Below are positions 40,939 to 55,182 of a DNA stretch of 64,000 bases, in pieces. Each line of letters begins with the position of its first letter. The first letter of the stretch is position 1. Made by a program: the position numbers and the translations under genes. The notes under the pieces were generated by a model. The model did no database searches, had not been told where the DNA came from, and worked only from the letters and a program-made list of their open reading frames with translations. The DNA is from Bathynomus jamesi (lineage: Eukaryota > Arthropoda > Malacostraca > Isopoda > Cirolanidae), in contig JAJOZX010002704.1 of assembly GCA_023014485.1 (NCBI GenBank), positions 43,501 to 107,500 of the forward strand, read 5' to 3'.

Positions 40939-42791
40939 CCCAAGTCATTTCAATGCAGTCAATTGAATTCAACTTTTCCTTTGTAAGTTAAGAGAATTTA
41001 ATTTAAGAAAATGTAATTTACGAATTTAATTCAACCTTTTTTGTGTTGTAAAGAGAATTTAATTCAACCTGAATTGACCGGGTTGCGTCTTTAGTTAACC
41101 TTTCTTTGTTTTGTTGTAAGAAGGAAATGGACCGATTTGTCTTTTCTCTTTTTCATGCCATTGTTGCGTATAAAAATATATAGGTAAAATGACATATTTT
41201 ATTGTTGGCAACCAAAACCGTTTTTACAAATGTTGGTAACGAGTTTTATAATTATTGCGATTATATGATGACAGAAATAGTGTAATAATTAATCGATAAT
41301 GTACCTAATTTATCTTGCTCTGTATGGTCGGGAAATTTACCCGTAGGACCGCACATGGCCCTAAATTTCAGTTGTGTTTATTCTTTTTTGTCATTTAATT
41401 TTAATAAACTTCTACACAATAAAACATATGTATTTATCATATGCAAACAAGTTTTCAGACTAAAATATCAAATAATTCAAATTCTATCAACATTCAACGA
41501 AAGAGTATAATTTTTCTACTTAACATGCAAAAATTATTAAACCTTTTTAATATTTTTTTTTGTATATGAAAATAATTTGTAATGTAAAATTTACCTGAAA
41601 TTATTAAAAGAAAAGATTGTTCGAAATGCTTTCCTTCCATTTCAATAACTTTTTTTATTCTTGGCCGAAACTCATCTAAGGTTCGATTTACTTTTATTTT
41701 TAAGAATATTATAAAATTATGTTTAGCTCATTAAAATGCATAAATTGGTTTCTATTGTTAATTTGTATTCTTAATTTTCTTAATTCAATTATCGTACCGA
41801 TACTTCTGGTTAATGTTTATATAGTTCATATATAGCTAGGAATGTTACTAGTCGAATTTAATTCCATCTTCAAAAATTCAATTTTTAAACCGTGAGATTT
41901 ACTTTCATCAATTGTAAGTCCTCTAAGTACATTTCTTTGTATTACCTTAATACGTGGAACTGATTTAATTAAATACTTAAATACTACCTTGAACTTAAAG
42001 GATTTTATAATAATAATGATAATAATAATAATAACAACAATACTTGACTCAAAAGATTTTATAACCCTAAAACCCATCTTAAATTATTATACATTATTTT
42101 TAAACTTTGTTAATTCAAAAACCTTCCAAATCTCTACACATACACACGCATGTATGCACACTATATATACTATATATACAAACCTTATTCTAAAATCATT
42201 CGATATCACAAACTATTTCATAGCGTGTAGGTGCTAACTCTGCTATTTATATAGTCCTAAGCCTTTTTGCTTACTATATATAAATTTTTGCTCAGGCATT
42301 TATTCAGTTAATTTAAGAATCCTCTCCGCTAGTCTGTCCCTCAAAGTTATGATACACACTTTGTATCTAATACACACAAATACACACTAGACCACAGGTC
42401 TATACATCATCCATTACGTAATTCGATTTTTTACCTACAATAGTCAATAAAATTAGTTATAGACTGCACGATCAGGGTAACTTTGGAAAATAATTTATAT
42501 TTTTTTCCTTTTACCTACTATTCATTATGTACATAATTTTTTCCCACAGAAAAATAAAAATTTTGTAAAAAAATTTAACAATATCTTTCTTTGTCTAGCG
42601 TAATTGTTTGTCTAAAATTGAAGTATTAATCTTTGAATTTTTTTATTATATAATAACACGCTCTGTATAAAAATTTGTAATGTAAAGAAAAAAAGTCGTC
42701 ATCTAACTTGAAGTAGTTAGGATGTTATTTTCTCATTTGTATTGTATTAATGGTACCCTATTAGATTATTGTATAAATATCGTTTTTTTTT

Positions 42792-42806
42792 AAAAGGGGA
42801 GAGCAA
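42792..42806 (+). promoter_or_regulatory. polypurine tract before LTR 2
   Basis: AAAAGGGGAGAGCAA immediately precedes the TG of LTR 2, the place and composition expected for the plus-strand primer of an LTR retrotransposon. It recurs before LTR 3 (48740-48753) and LTR 4 (54712-54725). Confidence 0.65.
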
Positions 42807-43226
42807 TGTAAAAATGAAATGAATAATCAATATTCATTTTTACATAAGAACCAAAATCGCTTAACGCGAGTTTGGATAGTAATTTTACTTGTGGCTTCCT
42901 ATTCTTGATCGTGTCAAAACCCTACGATCTACCATACCTATGGTTTAGTCGTATCCATTTTTATTTGTTATAGAAGTTAATTAATTAATTGTGATTGTCT
43001 TGCATCTCACCCTCGTCCCTAGATTATGCATACACATTGCATATAACTCTTTGCCTCTAATTCGTTCTTGTAAATCTTCCTAATAATGATTTGTATTATA
43101 CGTACAAAATTTAATAACTATGACGTCATAAAGTAACTTAATTCTCTTCACGTTTTCCATACCTTGAACACTGAATCACGTGTTTAGTATTTGGACATCT
43201 TCCGTATTGAATGTATGGTAAATTCC

Positions 43227-43263
<37 letters not shown>

Positions 43264-44475
43264 GAAAAAAAAAAGAAACTTCATTCTCTATACATCATTA
43301 GTTATGTTGTTTCCTACCTATTGTCTACTGATACCTATCAACCTATCAGTCCATATTTTACGCGTCTCTATATTACGCACACAACCCATTGGATTATGTA
43401 CATGTAAAATACGTCCACATATATTTTTTATTATTATTTTTTTTAAGTGCGTTCAACCTTCAAGGCGTTCATTAGGCTTACAGTAATTAAATGCTCAAAT
43501 TCGCGAATCAGCAGAACCGAACGTTTCTAAGATAAACAACATCTTTCGCTTTGATCCAAATCTATAACATATAATGTAATATAACATATTATGTTGTATA
43601 TAAATTATCTTGTCATGTCTCATGTACTTGTGTTGTACTAATAACCATATGTATAATAACCATATGTATAATAACCATATATAATCTGACCATATAATCT
43701 AACCATATAATCTAACCATATAATCTAACCATATAATCTAACCATATATATATATATATATATATGAAAACACTGTAAGAATGGTAACGACGTAATGTAC
43801 TTCAATGAAACTATAATTGAATGTAATGACTTTATATATAATGTAAGAATGTACTTTAATCGAACTGTAAGGGACAATCATAAGCGAATGGGAAGTAATC
43901 CATAATCGCAATCATAATTGTAATAAACCCAAACAAAAATGATATCGCCTTCAGAAATGAAGACGTGGCAAAAAAAAAATATAAGATTAGTTTTTGTTTT
44001 TATTTATTTTTTTATATTTTTATTTGGAAACTTTCAAACACCTGATCGTGTTTAAAAGGGGGGAAACTTAACCTCCAACTGCCATCCCCCAACATTCAGG
44101 CATATTTTATACATGTATTTGTAAAATGAAGAACACTTCATTACGAGACTCTGCTTTGGTAACTGCGAAGAGACTCCCCTGGTTAGCAGCCTCGCTGCGG
44201 GGAGGGAAGTCGAACCTCTACCCCTGTAAATTCAGAGCAGTACCTGTATATTTTTAAGAAGTAAATTTACAGTAAGAGAAACTTTTTATTTTCCCCCTCG
44301 AGTTGGATCATCGTCAGAGGAACTTAGTAAAGTAGATAAGTTATAAAGTATCAGAGAAAGAATTAGAAAATTATAGAAGAAAAGTAACAGAAGAAATATC
44401 CGTTGCTTGCCTCCGTAACCAGAACCCCCCTGTCGAATCCGAACCGAAAAAGGGCCATAAAGGGGGGGGTTAACA
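42807..44475 (+). repeat. LTR 2 of the trimer
   Basis: It is 1669 bp, the same length as LTR 1 and almost identical. It carries TTATATTTTTATTTGG near 44010, a variant shared with LTR 3 but not with LTRs 1 and 4. Confidence 0.88.
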
Positions 44476-47400
44476 GTTGGCGACCCTATAGCCAGGATAA
44501 ACACATAGAAGAAGGAAGGGTCTAACAGCTGGCGACCCTTTACCAGGGTAAGAAGAAGATTTATAAAGAGAAGATTTATAAAAGAAGAAGATTTATAAAA
44601 GAAGAAGATTTATAAAAGAAGAAGATTTATAAAAGAAGAAGATTTATAAAAGAAGAAGATTTATAAAAGAAGAAGATTTATAAAAAGAAGATTTAAAAGA
44701 AGAAGACTTATAAAAGAAGAAGACTTATAAAAGAAGAAGACTTATAAAAGAAGATTTATAAAAGAAGATTTATCAGGATAAAACCATTTGACCGGCGTGT
44801 CACGACTTCTAGTTCGTAACATCCACCCTTGACCGGTGTGTCACGACTCCAAGTTCTTCACGCCTAGTTTTCATCCAAGAAGAAGTAGCCAACAAGACGT
44901 CTTCAGGACACGTCTCTAAGGATTTCCCCATAGAAAATTTTGTTAAGTACATTTTGTTTTCTTAAGTAATTTATACAATTGAAAAGTCAGTATTATTAAC
45001 AGTCAATAATGAGTATCAAGTCAGAATTTACACAAAACACAGTGAACATTTCAGACACCAGTGATACATTTTCTTAGTGAAACAGTAATTGTAACAGAGT
45101 TAAATGTAAGAGAGAATTAATTTCAGAGAGAGTTAATTTCAGAGAGAGTTAATTTCAGAGAGAGTTAATTTCAGAGAGAGTTAATTTCAGAGAGAGTTAA
45201 TTTCAGAGAGAGTTTATTGTAACAGAGAGTTTATTGTAACAGAGAGTTTATTGTAACAGAGAGTTTATTGTAACAGAAAGTTTATTGTAACAGAAAGTTT
45301 ATTGTAACAGAGTTAATTTCAAAAGAGAGTTAATTTCAAAAGAGAGTTAATTTCAAAAGAGAGTTAATTTCAAAAGAGAGTTAATTTCAAAAGAGAGTTA
45401 ATTTCAAAAAGAGAGTTAATTTCAAAAATTTCAAAAGAGAGTTAATTTCAAAAGAGAGTTAATTTCAAAGAGAGTTAATTTCAAAAGAGAGTTAATTTCA
45501 AAAGAGAGTTAATTTCAGAGTTATTTTCACTGTTATTCAGTATAGAATAATTTTATTTTATGTACCAAACATAATAATACCAGAGTGAAATGTGTGTTTA
45601 CATTTTATATTTTTGTTTGCAAATTTTTTTCAATTACTGAATTGAATTGACTTGCAAATTAAGAGAGAGAGAGTTTACAGAGAGTTTATGATTTAGAGAG
45701 ATATTTGAAGTCAGTTTTAGTTGCAAAGAAGTTGCAAGTCAGTTTGTTGCAAAGAAGTTGCAAGTCAGTTTTGAAGTCAGTTTTAGTTGCAAAGAAGTTG
45801 CAAGTCAGTTTTCGTTGCAAACAAGTTGCAAGTCAGTTTTGAAGTCAGATTTCGTTGCAAATAAGTTGCAAGTCAGTTTTCGTTGCAAATAAGTTGCAAG
45901 TCAGTTTTGAAGTAAGTTTTCGTTGCAAACAAGTTGCAAGTCAGTTTTGAAGTCAGTTTTCGTTGCAAACAAGTTGCAAGTCAGTTTTGAAGTCAGTTTT
46001 CGTTGCAAACAAGTTGCAAGTCAGTTTTGAAGTCAGGTTTCGTTGCAAACAAGTTGCAAGTCAGTTTTGAAGTCAGTTTTCGTTGCAAATAAGTTGCAAG
46101 TCAGTTTTCGTTGCAAATAAGTTGCAAGTCAGTTTTGAAGTCAGTTTTCGTTGCAAACAAGTTGCAAGTCAGTTTTGAAGTCAGTTTTCGTTGCAAACAA
46201 GTTGCAAATCAGTTTTGAAGTCAGTTTTCGTTGCAAATAAGTTGCAAGTCAGTTTTGAAGTCAGTTTTCGTTGCAAAGAAGTTGCAAGTCAGTTTTGAAG
46301 TAAGTTTTCGTTGCAAAGAAGTTGCAAGTCAGTTTTGAAGTCAGTTTTCGTTGCAAAGAAGTTGCAAGTCAGTTTTGAAGTCAGTTTTCGTTGCAAATAA
46401 GTTGCAAATCAGTTTTCAGTTGGTTGCATCCAAAAGGGATAACCAAACCCCAGAGATTTATAAAGATACTTGACAAGCGTTCAAGTTAGATAGTTTAAGT
46501 TTCAGAATACTTGACAAGCGTTCAAGTTAGACAGTTAAGTTTCAAGAATACTTGATAAGAGTTCAAGTTACAGTTCAGAATACTTGACAAGCGTTCAAGT
46601 CAGATAGTTTCAGAATACTTGACAAGAGGTCAAGTCAGAAGGTTGCGCCAAGATGGACAACCGCCCCAGAGACATAGAAATACTTGGCAAGAGGTCAAGT
46701 CAGAAGGTTGCGCCAAAAGGGACAACCGCCCCAGAGATTTATAGAAATACTTGATAAGAGGTCAAGTCAATAGGTTGCGCCAAAAGGGACAACCGCCCCA
46801 GAGATCTATAGAAATACTTGATAAGAGGTCAAGTCAGAAGGTTGCGCCAAAAGGGACAACCGCCCCAGAGATTTATAGAAATACTTGGTAAGAGGTCAAG
46901 TCAATAGGTTGCATCCAAGAGGGACAACCGCCCCAGAGATTACAGAAGTCAGTTTTGAAAAAGTTAGTTTTGAAAAAAAAAAAGTTAGTTTTGAAAAAAA
47001 AGTTAGTTTTGAAAAAAAAAGTTAGTTTTGAAAAAAAAGTTAGTTTTGAAAAAAAAGTTAGTTTTGAGAAAGTTTTGAAAAAAAGTTAGTTTTTAAGTCC
47101 CAAGTCATTTCAATGCAGTCAATTGAATTCAACTTTTCCTTTGTAAGTTAAGAGAATTTAATTTAAGAAAATGTAATTTACGAATTTAATTCAACCTTTT
47201 TTGTGTTGTAAATAGTGTTGTAAATAGTGTAATAATTAATCGATAATGTACCTAATTTATCTTGCTCTGTATGGTCGGGAAATTTACCCGTAGGACCGCA
47301 CATGGCCCTAAATTTCAGTTGTGTTTATTCTTTTTTGTCATTTAATTTTAATAAACTTCTACACAATAAAACATATGTATTTATCATATGCAAACAAGTT

Positions 47401-48753
47401 TTCAGACTAAAATATCAAATAATTCAAATTCTATCAACATTCAACGAAAGAGTATAATTTTTCTACTTAACATGCAAAAATTATTAAACCTTTTAATATT
47501 TTTTTTTGTATATGAAAATAATTTGTAATGTAAAATTTACCTGAAATTATTAAAAGAAAGATTGTTCGAAATGCTTTCCTTCCATTTCAATAACTTTTTT
47601 TATTCTTGGCCGAAACTCATCTAAGGTTCGATTTACTTTTATTTTTAAGAATATTATAAAATTATGTTTAGCTCATTAAAATGCATAAATTGGTTTCTAT
47701 TGTTAATTTGTATTCTTAATTTTCTTAATTCAATTATCGTACCGATACTTCTGGTTAATGTTTATATAGTTCATATATAGCTAGGAATGTTACTAGTCGA
47801 ATTTAATTCCATCTTCAAAAATTCAATTTTTAAACCGTGAGATTTACTTTCATCAATTGTAAGTCCTCTAAGTACATTTCTTTGTATTACCTTAATACGT
47901 GGAACTGATTTAATTAAATACTTAAATACTACCTTGAACTTAAAGGATTTTATAATAATAATGATAATAATAATAATAACAACAATACTTGACTCAAAGA
48001 TTTTATAACCCTAAAACCCATCTTAAATTATTATACATTATTTTTAAACTTTGTTAATTCAAAAACCTTCCAAATCTCTACACATACACACGCATGTATG
48101 CACACTATATATACTATATATACAAACCTTATTCTAAAATCATTCGATATCACAAACTATTTCATAGCGTGTAGGTGCTAACTCTGCTATTTATATAGTC
48201 CTAAGCCTTTTTGCTTACTATATATAAATTTTTGCTCAGGCATTTATTCAGTTAATTTAAGAATCCTCTCCGCTAGTCTGTCCCTCAAAGTTATGATACA
48301 CACTTTGTATCTAATACACACAAATACACACTAGACCACAGGTCTATACATCATCCATTACGTAATTCGATTTTTTACCTACAATAGTCAATAAAATTAG
48401 TTATAGACTGCACGATCAGGGTAACTTTGGAAAATAATTTATATTTTTTCCTTTTACCTACTATTCATTATGTACATAATTTTTTCCCACAGAAAAATAA
48501 AAATTTTGTAAAAAAATTTAACAATATCTTTCTTTGTCTAGCGTAATTGTTTGTCTAAAATTGAAGTATTAATCTTTGAATTTTTTTTATTATATAATAA
48601 CACTTGCTCTGTATAAAAATTTGTAATGTAAAGAAAAAAAGTCGTCATCTAACTTGAAGTAGTTAGGATGTTATTTTCTCATTTGTATTGTATTAATGGT
48701 ACCCTATTAGATTATTGTATAAATATCGTTTTTTTTTTAAAAGGGGAGAGCAA
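44476..48753 (+). repeat. interior 2 of the trimer
   Basis: It is 4278 bp, with the same order of minisatellites as interior 1. It lacks the ~190-bp stretch at 41053-41245 of interior 1 and has TTGTAAATAGTG twice at the join (about 47206-47228). It has AACACTTGCTCTG where interior 1 has AACACGCTCTG. No gene. Confidence 0.85.
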
Positions 48754-49173
48754 TGTAAAAATGAAATGAATAATCAATATTCATTTTTACATAAGAACCA
48801 AAATCGCTTAACGCGAGTTTGGATAGTAATTTTACTTGTGGCTTCCTATTCTTGATCGTGTCAAAACCCTACGATCTACCATACCTATGGTTTAGTCGTA
48901 TCCATTTTTATTTGTTATAGAAGTTAATTAATTAATTGTGATTGTCTTGCATCTCACCCTCGTCCCTAGATTATGCATACACATTGCATATAACTCTTTG
49001 CCTCTAATTCGTTCTTGTAAATCTTCCTAATAATGATTTGTATTATACGTACAAAATTTAATAACTATGACGTCATAAAGTAACTTAATTCTCTTCACGT
49101 TTTCCATACCTTGAACACTGAATCACGTGTTTAGTATTTGGACATCTTCCGTATTGAATGTATGGTAAATTCC

Positions 49174-49210
<37 letters not shown>

Positions 49211-50408
49211 GAAAAAAAAAAAACTTCATTCTCTATACATCATTAGTTATGTTGTTTCCTACCTATTGTCTACTGATACCTATCAACCTATCAGTCCATA
49301 TTTTACGCGTCTCTATATTACGCACACAACCCATTGGATTATGTACATGTAAAATACGTCCACATATATTTTTTTATTATTATTTTTTTAAGTGCGTTCA
49401 ACCTTCAAGGCGTTCATTAGGCTTACAGTAATTAAATGCTCAAATTCGCGAATCAGCAGAACCGAACGTTTCTAAGATAAACAACATCTTTCGCTTTGAT
49501 CCAAATCTATAACATATAATGTAATATAACATATTATGTTGTATATAAATTATCTTGTCATGTCTCATGTACTTGTGTTGTACTAATAACCATATGTATA
49601 TAACCATATGTATAATAACCATATATAATCTGACCATATAATCTAACCATATAATCTAACCATATAATCTAACCATATAATCTAACCATATATATATATA
49701 TATGAAAACACTGTAAGAATGGTAACGACGTAATGTACTTCAATGAAACTATAATTGAATGTAATGACTTTATATAAATGTAAGAATGTACTTTAATCGA
49801 ACTGTAAGGGACAATCATAAGCGAATGGGAAGTAATCCATAATCGCAATCATAATTGTAATAAACCCAAACAAAAATGATATCGCCTTCAGAAATGAAGA
49901 CGTGGCAAAAAAAAAATATAAGATTAGTTTTTGTTTTTATTTATTTTTTTATATTTTTATTTGGAAACTTTCAAACACCTGATCGTGTTTAAAAGGGGGA
50001 AACTTAACCTCCAACTGCCATCCCCCAACATTCAGGCATATTTTATACATGTATTTGTAAAATGAAGAACACTTCATTACGAGACTCTGCTTTGGTAACT
50101 GCGAAGAGACTCCCCTGGTTAGCAGCCTCGCTGCGGGGAGGGAAGTCGAACCTCTACCCCTGTAAATTCAGAGCAGTACCTGTATATTTTTAAGAAGTAA
50201 ATTTACAGTAAGAGAAACTTTTTATTTTCCCCCTCGAGTTGGATCATCGTCAGAGGAACTTAGTAAAGTAGATAAGTTATAAAGTATCAGAGAAAGAATT
50301 AGAAAATTATAGAAGAAAAGTAACAGAAGAAATATCCGTTGCTTGCCTCCGTAACCAGAACCCCCTGTCGAATCCGAACCGAAAAAGGGCCATAAAGGGG
50401 GGTTAACA
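48754..50408 (+). repeat. LTR 3 of the trimer
   Basis: It is 1655 bp and almost identical to the others. It has several single-base losses in homopolymers (for example CCCCCTG for CCCCCCTG). Confidence 0.88.
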
Positions 50409-53400
50409 GTTGGCGACCCTATAGCCAGGATAAACACATAGAAGAAGGAAGGGTCTAACAGCTGGCGACCCTTTACCAGGGTAAGAAGAAGATTTATAAA
50501 AGAAGAAGATTTAAAGAAGAAGATTTATAAAAGAAGAAGATTTATAAAAGAAGAAGATTTATAAAAGAAGAAGATTTATAAAAGAAGAAGATTTATAAAA
50601 GAAGAAGATTTATAAAAGAAGAAGATTTATAAAAGAAGAAGACTTATAAAAGAAGAAGACTTATAAAAGAAGAAGACTTATAAAAGAAGATTTATAAAAG
50701 AAGATTTATCAGGATAAAACCATTTGACCGGCGTGTCACGACTTCTAGTTCGTAACTCCACCCTTGACCGGTGTGTCACGACTCCAAGTTCTTCACGCCT
50801 AGTTTTCATCCAAGAAGAAGTAGCCAACAAGACGTCTTCAGGACACGTCTAAGGATTTCCCCATAGAAAATTTTGTTAAGTACATTTTGTTTTCTTAAGT
50901 AATTTATACAATTGAAAAGTCAGTATTATTAACAGTCAATAATGAGTATCAAGTCAGAATTTACACAAAACACAGTGAACATTTCAGACACCAGTGATAC
51001 ATTTTCTTAGTGAAACAGTAATTGTAACAGAGTTAAATGTAAGAGAGAATTAATTTCAGAGAGAGTTAATTTCAGAGAGAGTTAATTTCAGAGAGAGTTA
51101 ATTTCAGAGAGAGTTAATTTCAGAGAGAGTTAATTTCAGAGAGAGTTTATTGTAACAGAGAGTTTATTGTAACAGAGAGTTTATTGTAACAGAGAGTTTA
51201 TTGTATCAGAGAGTTTATTGTAACAGAAAGTTTATTGTAACAGAAAGTTTATTGTAACAGAGTTAATTCAAAGAGAGTTAATTTCAAAAAGAGAGTTAAT
51301 TCAAAAGAGAGTTAATTTCAAAGAGAGTTAATTTCAAAAGAAGAGTTAATTTCAAAAAGAGAGTTAATTTCAAAAGAGAGTAATTTCAAAAGAGAGTTAA
51401 TTTCAAAAGAGAGTAATTTCAAAAGAGAGTTAATTTAAAAGAGAGTTAATTTCAGAGTTATTTTCACTTTATATTCAGTATAGAATTAATTTTATTTTAT
51501 GTACCAAACATAATAATACCAGAGTGAAATGTTGTTTACATTTTATATTTTTGTTTGCAAATTTTTTCAATTACTGAATTGAATTGACTTGCAAATTAAG
51601 AGAGAGAGAGTTTACAGAGAGTTATAGATTTAGAGAGATATTTGGAAGTCAGTTTAGTTGAAAAGAAGTGCAAGTCAGTTTGTTGCAAAGAAGTTGCAAG
51701 TCAGTTTGAAGTCAGTTTTAGTTGCAAAGAAGTTGCAAGCAGTTTTCGTTGCAAACAAGTTGCAAGTCAGTTTTGAAGTCAGGTTTCGTTGCAAAACAAG
51801 TTGCAATGTCAGGTTTGAAGCGTTTCCGTTGCAAATAAGTTGCAAGTCAGTTTTCGTTGCAAATAAGTTGCAAGTCAGTTTTGAAGTCAGTTTTCGTGCA
51901 AACAAGTTGCAAGTCAGTTTTGAAGTCAGTTTTCGTTGCAAACAAGTTGCAAGTCAGTTTTGAAGTCAGTTTTCGTTGCAAACAAGTTGCAAGTCAGTTT
52001 TGAAGTCAGGTTCGTTGAAACAATTTGCAAGTCAGTTTTGAAGTCAGTTTCGTTGCAAATAAGTTGCAAGTCAGTTTTCGTTGCAAATAAGTTGCAAGTC
52101 AGTTTTGAAAGTCAGTTTTCGTTGCAAACAAGTTGCAAGTCAGTTTTGAAGTCAGTTTTCGTTGCAAACAAGTTGCAAAATCGTTTTGAAAGTCAGTTTT
52201 CGTTGCAAATAAGTTGCAAGTCAGTTTTGAAGTCAGTTTTCGTTGCAAAGAAGTTGCAAGTCAGTTTTGAAGTAAGTTTTCGTTGCAAAGAAGTTGCAAG
52301 TCAGTTTGAAGTCAGTTTTCGTTGCAAAGAAGTTGCAAGTCAGTTTTGAAGTCAGTTTTCGTTGCAAATAAGTTGCAAATCAGTTTTCAGTTGGTTGCAT
52401 CCAAAAGGGATAAACCAAACCCCAGAGATTTATAAAGATACTTGACAAGCGTTCAAGTTAGATAGTTTAAGTTTCAGAATACTTGACAAGCGTCAAGTTA
52501 GACAGTTAAGTTTCAAGAATACTTGATAAGAGTTCAAGTTACAGTTCAGAATACTTGACAAGCGTTCAAGTCAGATAGTTTCAGAATACTTGACAAGAGG
52601 TCAAGTCAGAAGGTTGCGCCAAGATGGACAACCGCCCCAGAGACATAGAAATACTTGGCAAGAGGTCAAGTCAGAAGGTTGCGCCAAAAGGGACAACCGC
52701 CCCAGAGATTTATAGAAATACTTGATAAGAGGTCAAGTCAATAGGTTGCGCCAAAAGGGACAACCGCCCCAGAGATTTATAGAAATACTTGATAAGAGGT
52801 CAAGTCAGAAGGTTGCGCCAAAAGGGACAACCGCCCCAGAGATTTATAAATACTTGGTAAGAGGTCAAGTCAATAGGTTGCATCCAAGAGGGACAACCGC
52901 CCCAGAGATTACAGAAGTCAGTTTTGAAAAAGTTAGTTTTGAAAAAAAAAAAGTTAGTTTTGAAAAAAAAGTTAGTTTTGAAAAAAAAAAGTTAGTTTTG
53001 AAAAAAAAGTTAGTTTTGAAAAAAAAAGTTAGTTTTGAGAAAGTTTTGAAAAAAAAGTTAGTTTTTAAGTCCCAAGTCATTTCAATGCAGTCAATTGAAT
53101 TCAACTTTTCCTTTGTAAGTTAAGAGAATTTAATTTAAGAAAATGTAATTTACGAATTTAATTCAACCTTTTTTGTGTTGTAAATAGTGTTGTAAATAGT
53201 GTAATAATTAATCGATAATGTACCTAATTTATCTTGCTCTGTATGGTCGGGAAATTTACCCGTAGGACCGCACATGGCCCTAAATTTCAGTTGTGTTTAT
53301 TCTTTTTTGTCATTTAATTTTAATAAACTTCTACACAATAAAACATATGTATTTATCATATGCAAACAAGTTTTCAGACTAAAATATCAAATAATTCAAA

Positions 53401-54725
53401 TTCTATCAACATTCAACGAAAGAGTATAATTTTTCTACTTAACATGCAAAAATTATTAAACCTTTTTAATATTTTTTTTTGTATATGAAAATAATTTGTA
53501 ATGTAAAATTTACCTGAAATTATTAAAAGAAAAGATTGTTCGAAATGCTTTCCTTCCATTTCAATAACTTTTTTTATTCTTGGCCGAAACTCATCTAAGG
53601 TTCGATTTACTTTTATTTTTAAGAATATTATAAAATTATGTTTAGCTCATTAAAATGCATAAATTGGTTTCTATTGTTAATTTGTATTCTTAATTTTCTT
53701 AATTCAATTATCGTACCGATACTTCTGGTTAATGTTTATATAGTTCATATATAGCTAGGAATGTTACTAGTCGAATTTAATTCCATCTTCAAAAATTCAA
53801 TTTTTAAACCGTGAGATTTACTTTCATCAATTGTAAGTCCTCTAAGTACATTTCTTTGTATTACCTTAATACGTGGAACTGATTTAATTAAATACTTAAA
53901 TACTACCTTGAACTTAAAGGATTTTATAATAATAATGATAAATAATAATAACAACAATACTTGACTCAAAAGATTTTATAACCCTAAAACCCATCTTAAA
54001 TTATTATACATTATTTTTAAACTTTGTTAATTCAAAAACCTTCCAAATCTCTACACATACACACGCATGTATGCACACTATATATACTATATATACAAAC
54101 CTTATTCTAAAATCATTCGATATCACAAACTATTTCATAGCGTGTAGGTGCTAACTCTGCTATTTATATAGTCCTAAGCCTTTTTGCTTACTATATATAA
54201 ATTTTTGCTCAGGCATTTATTCAGTTAATTTAAGAATCCTCTCCGCTAGTCTGTCCCTCAAAGTTATGATACACACTTTGTATCTAATACACACAAATAC
54301 ACACTAGACCACAGGTCTATACATCATCCATTACGTAATTCGATTTTTTACCTACAATAGTCAATAAAATTAGTTATAGACTGCACGATCAGGGTAACTT
54401 TGGAAAATAATTTATATTTTTTTCCTTTTACCTACTATTCATTATGTACATAATTTTTCCCACAGAAAAATAAAAATTTTGTAAAAAAATTTAACAATAT
54501 CTTCTTTGTCTAGCGTAATTGTTTGTCTAAAATTGAAGTATTAATCTTTGAATTTTTTTTATTATATAATAACACTTGCTCTGTATAAAAATTTGTAATG
54601 TAAAGAAAAAAAGTCGTCATCTAACTTGAAGTAGTTAGGATGTTATTTTCTCATTTGTATTGTATTAATGGTACCCTATTAGATTATTGTATAAATATCG
54701 TTTTTTTTTTAAAAGGGGAGAGCAA
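50409..54725 (+). repeat. interior 3 of the trimer
   Basis: It is 4317 bp, with the same order as interiors 1 and 2, sharing the deletion and the AACACTTGCTCTG state with interior 2. The minisatellite part (51230-52200) has an excess of isolated one-base gains and losses compared with the other units, which may be consensus error. No gene. Confidence 0.85.
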
Positions 54726-55145
54726 TGTAAAAATGAAATGAATAATCAATATTCATTTTTACATAAGAACCAAAATCGCTTAACGCGAGTTTGGATAGTA
54801 ATTTTACTTGTGGCTTCCTATTCTTGATCGTGTCAAAACCCTACGATCTACCATACCTATGGTTTAGTCGTATCCATTTTTATTTGTTATAGAAGTTAAT
54901 TAATTAATTGTGATTGTCTTGCATCTCACCCTCGTCCCTAGATTATGCATACACATTGCATATAACTCTTTGCCTCTAATTCGTTCTTGTAAATCTTCCT
55001 AATAATGATTTGTATTATACGTACAAAATTTAATAACTATGACGTCATAAAGTAACTTAATTCTCTTCACGTTTTCCATACCTTGAACACTGAATCACGT
55101 GTTTAGTATTTGGACATCTTCCGTATTGAATGTATGATAAATTCC

Positions 55146-55182
<37 letters not shown>

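Larger units (their letters stand above)
38346..42806 (+). repeat. interior 1 of the trimer
   Basis: It is 4461 bp. In order it holds two PBS-like boxes (38347 and 38397), a 17-bp minisatellite, 14-16-bp minisatellites, a 40-bp minisatellite, ~40- and ~66-bp minisatellites, an A-rich 17-bp array, and about 1.85 kb of unique AT-rich DNA (40940-42790) with no gene. It carries about 190 bp (41053-41245) that interiors 2 and 3 lack. It ends in the polypurine tract. Confidence 0.85.

Noticed and set aside
51936..52349. A 137-codon frame and similar long frames in the LTR-element interiors
   Set aside because: They translate minisatellites into periodic peptides. Frames open and close with single-base indels between units.
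42807..54725. A simple macrosatellite as the only explanation of the 6-kb repeat
   Set aside because: It is not excluded, but TG...CA ends, a PBS-like box after each LTR and a polypurine tract before each LTR favour an LTR element.
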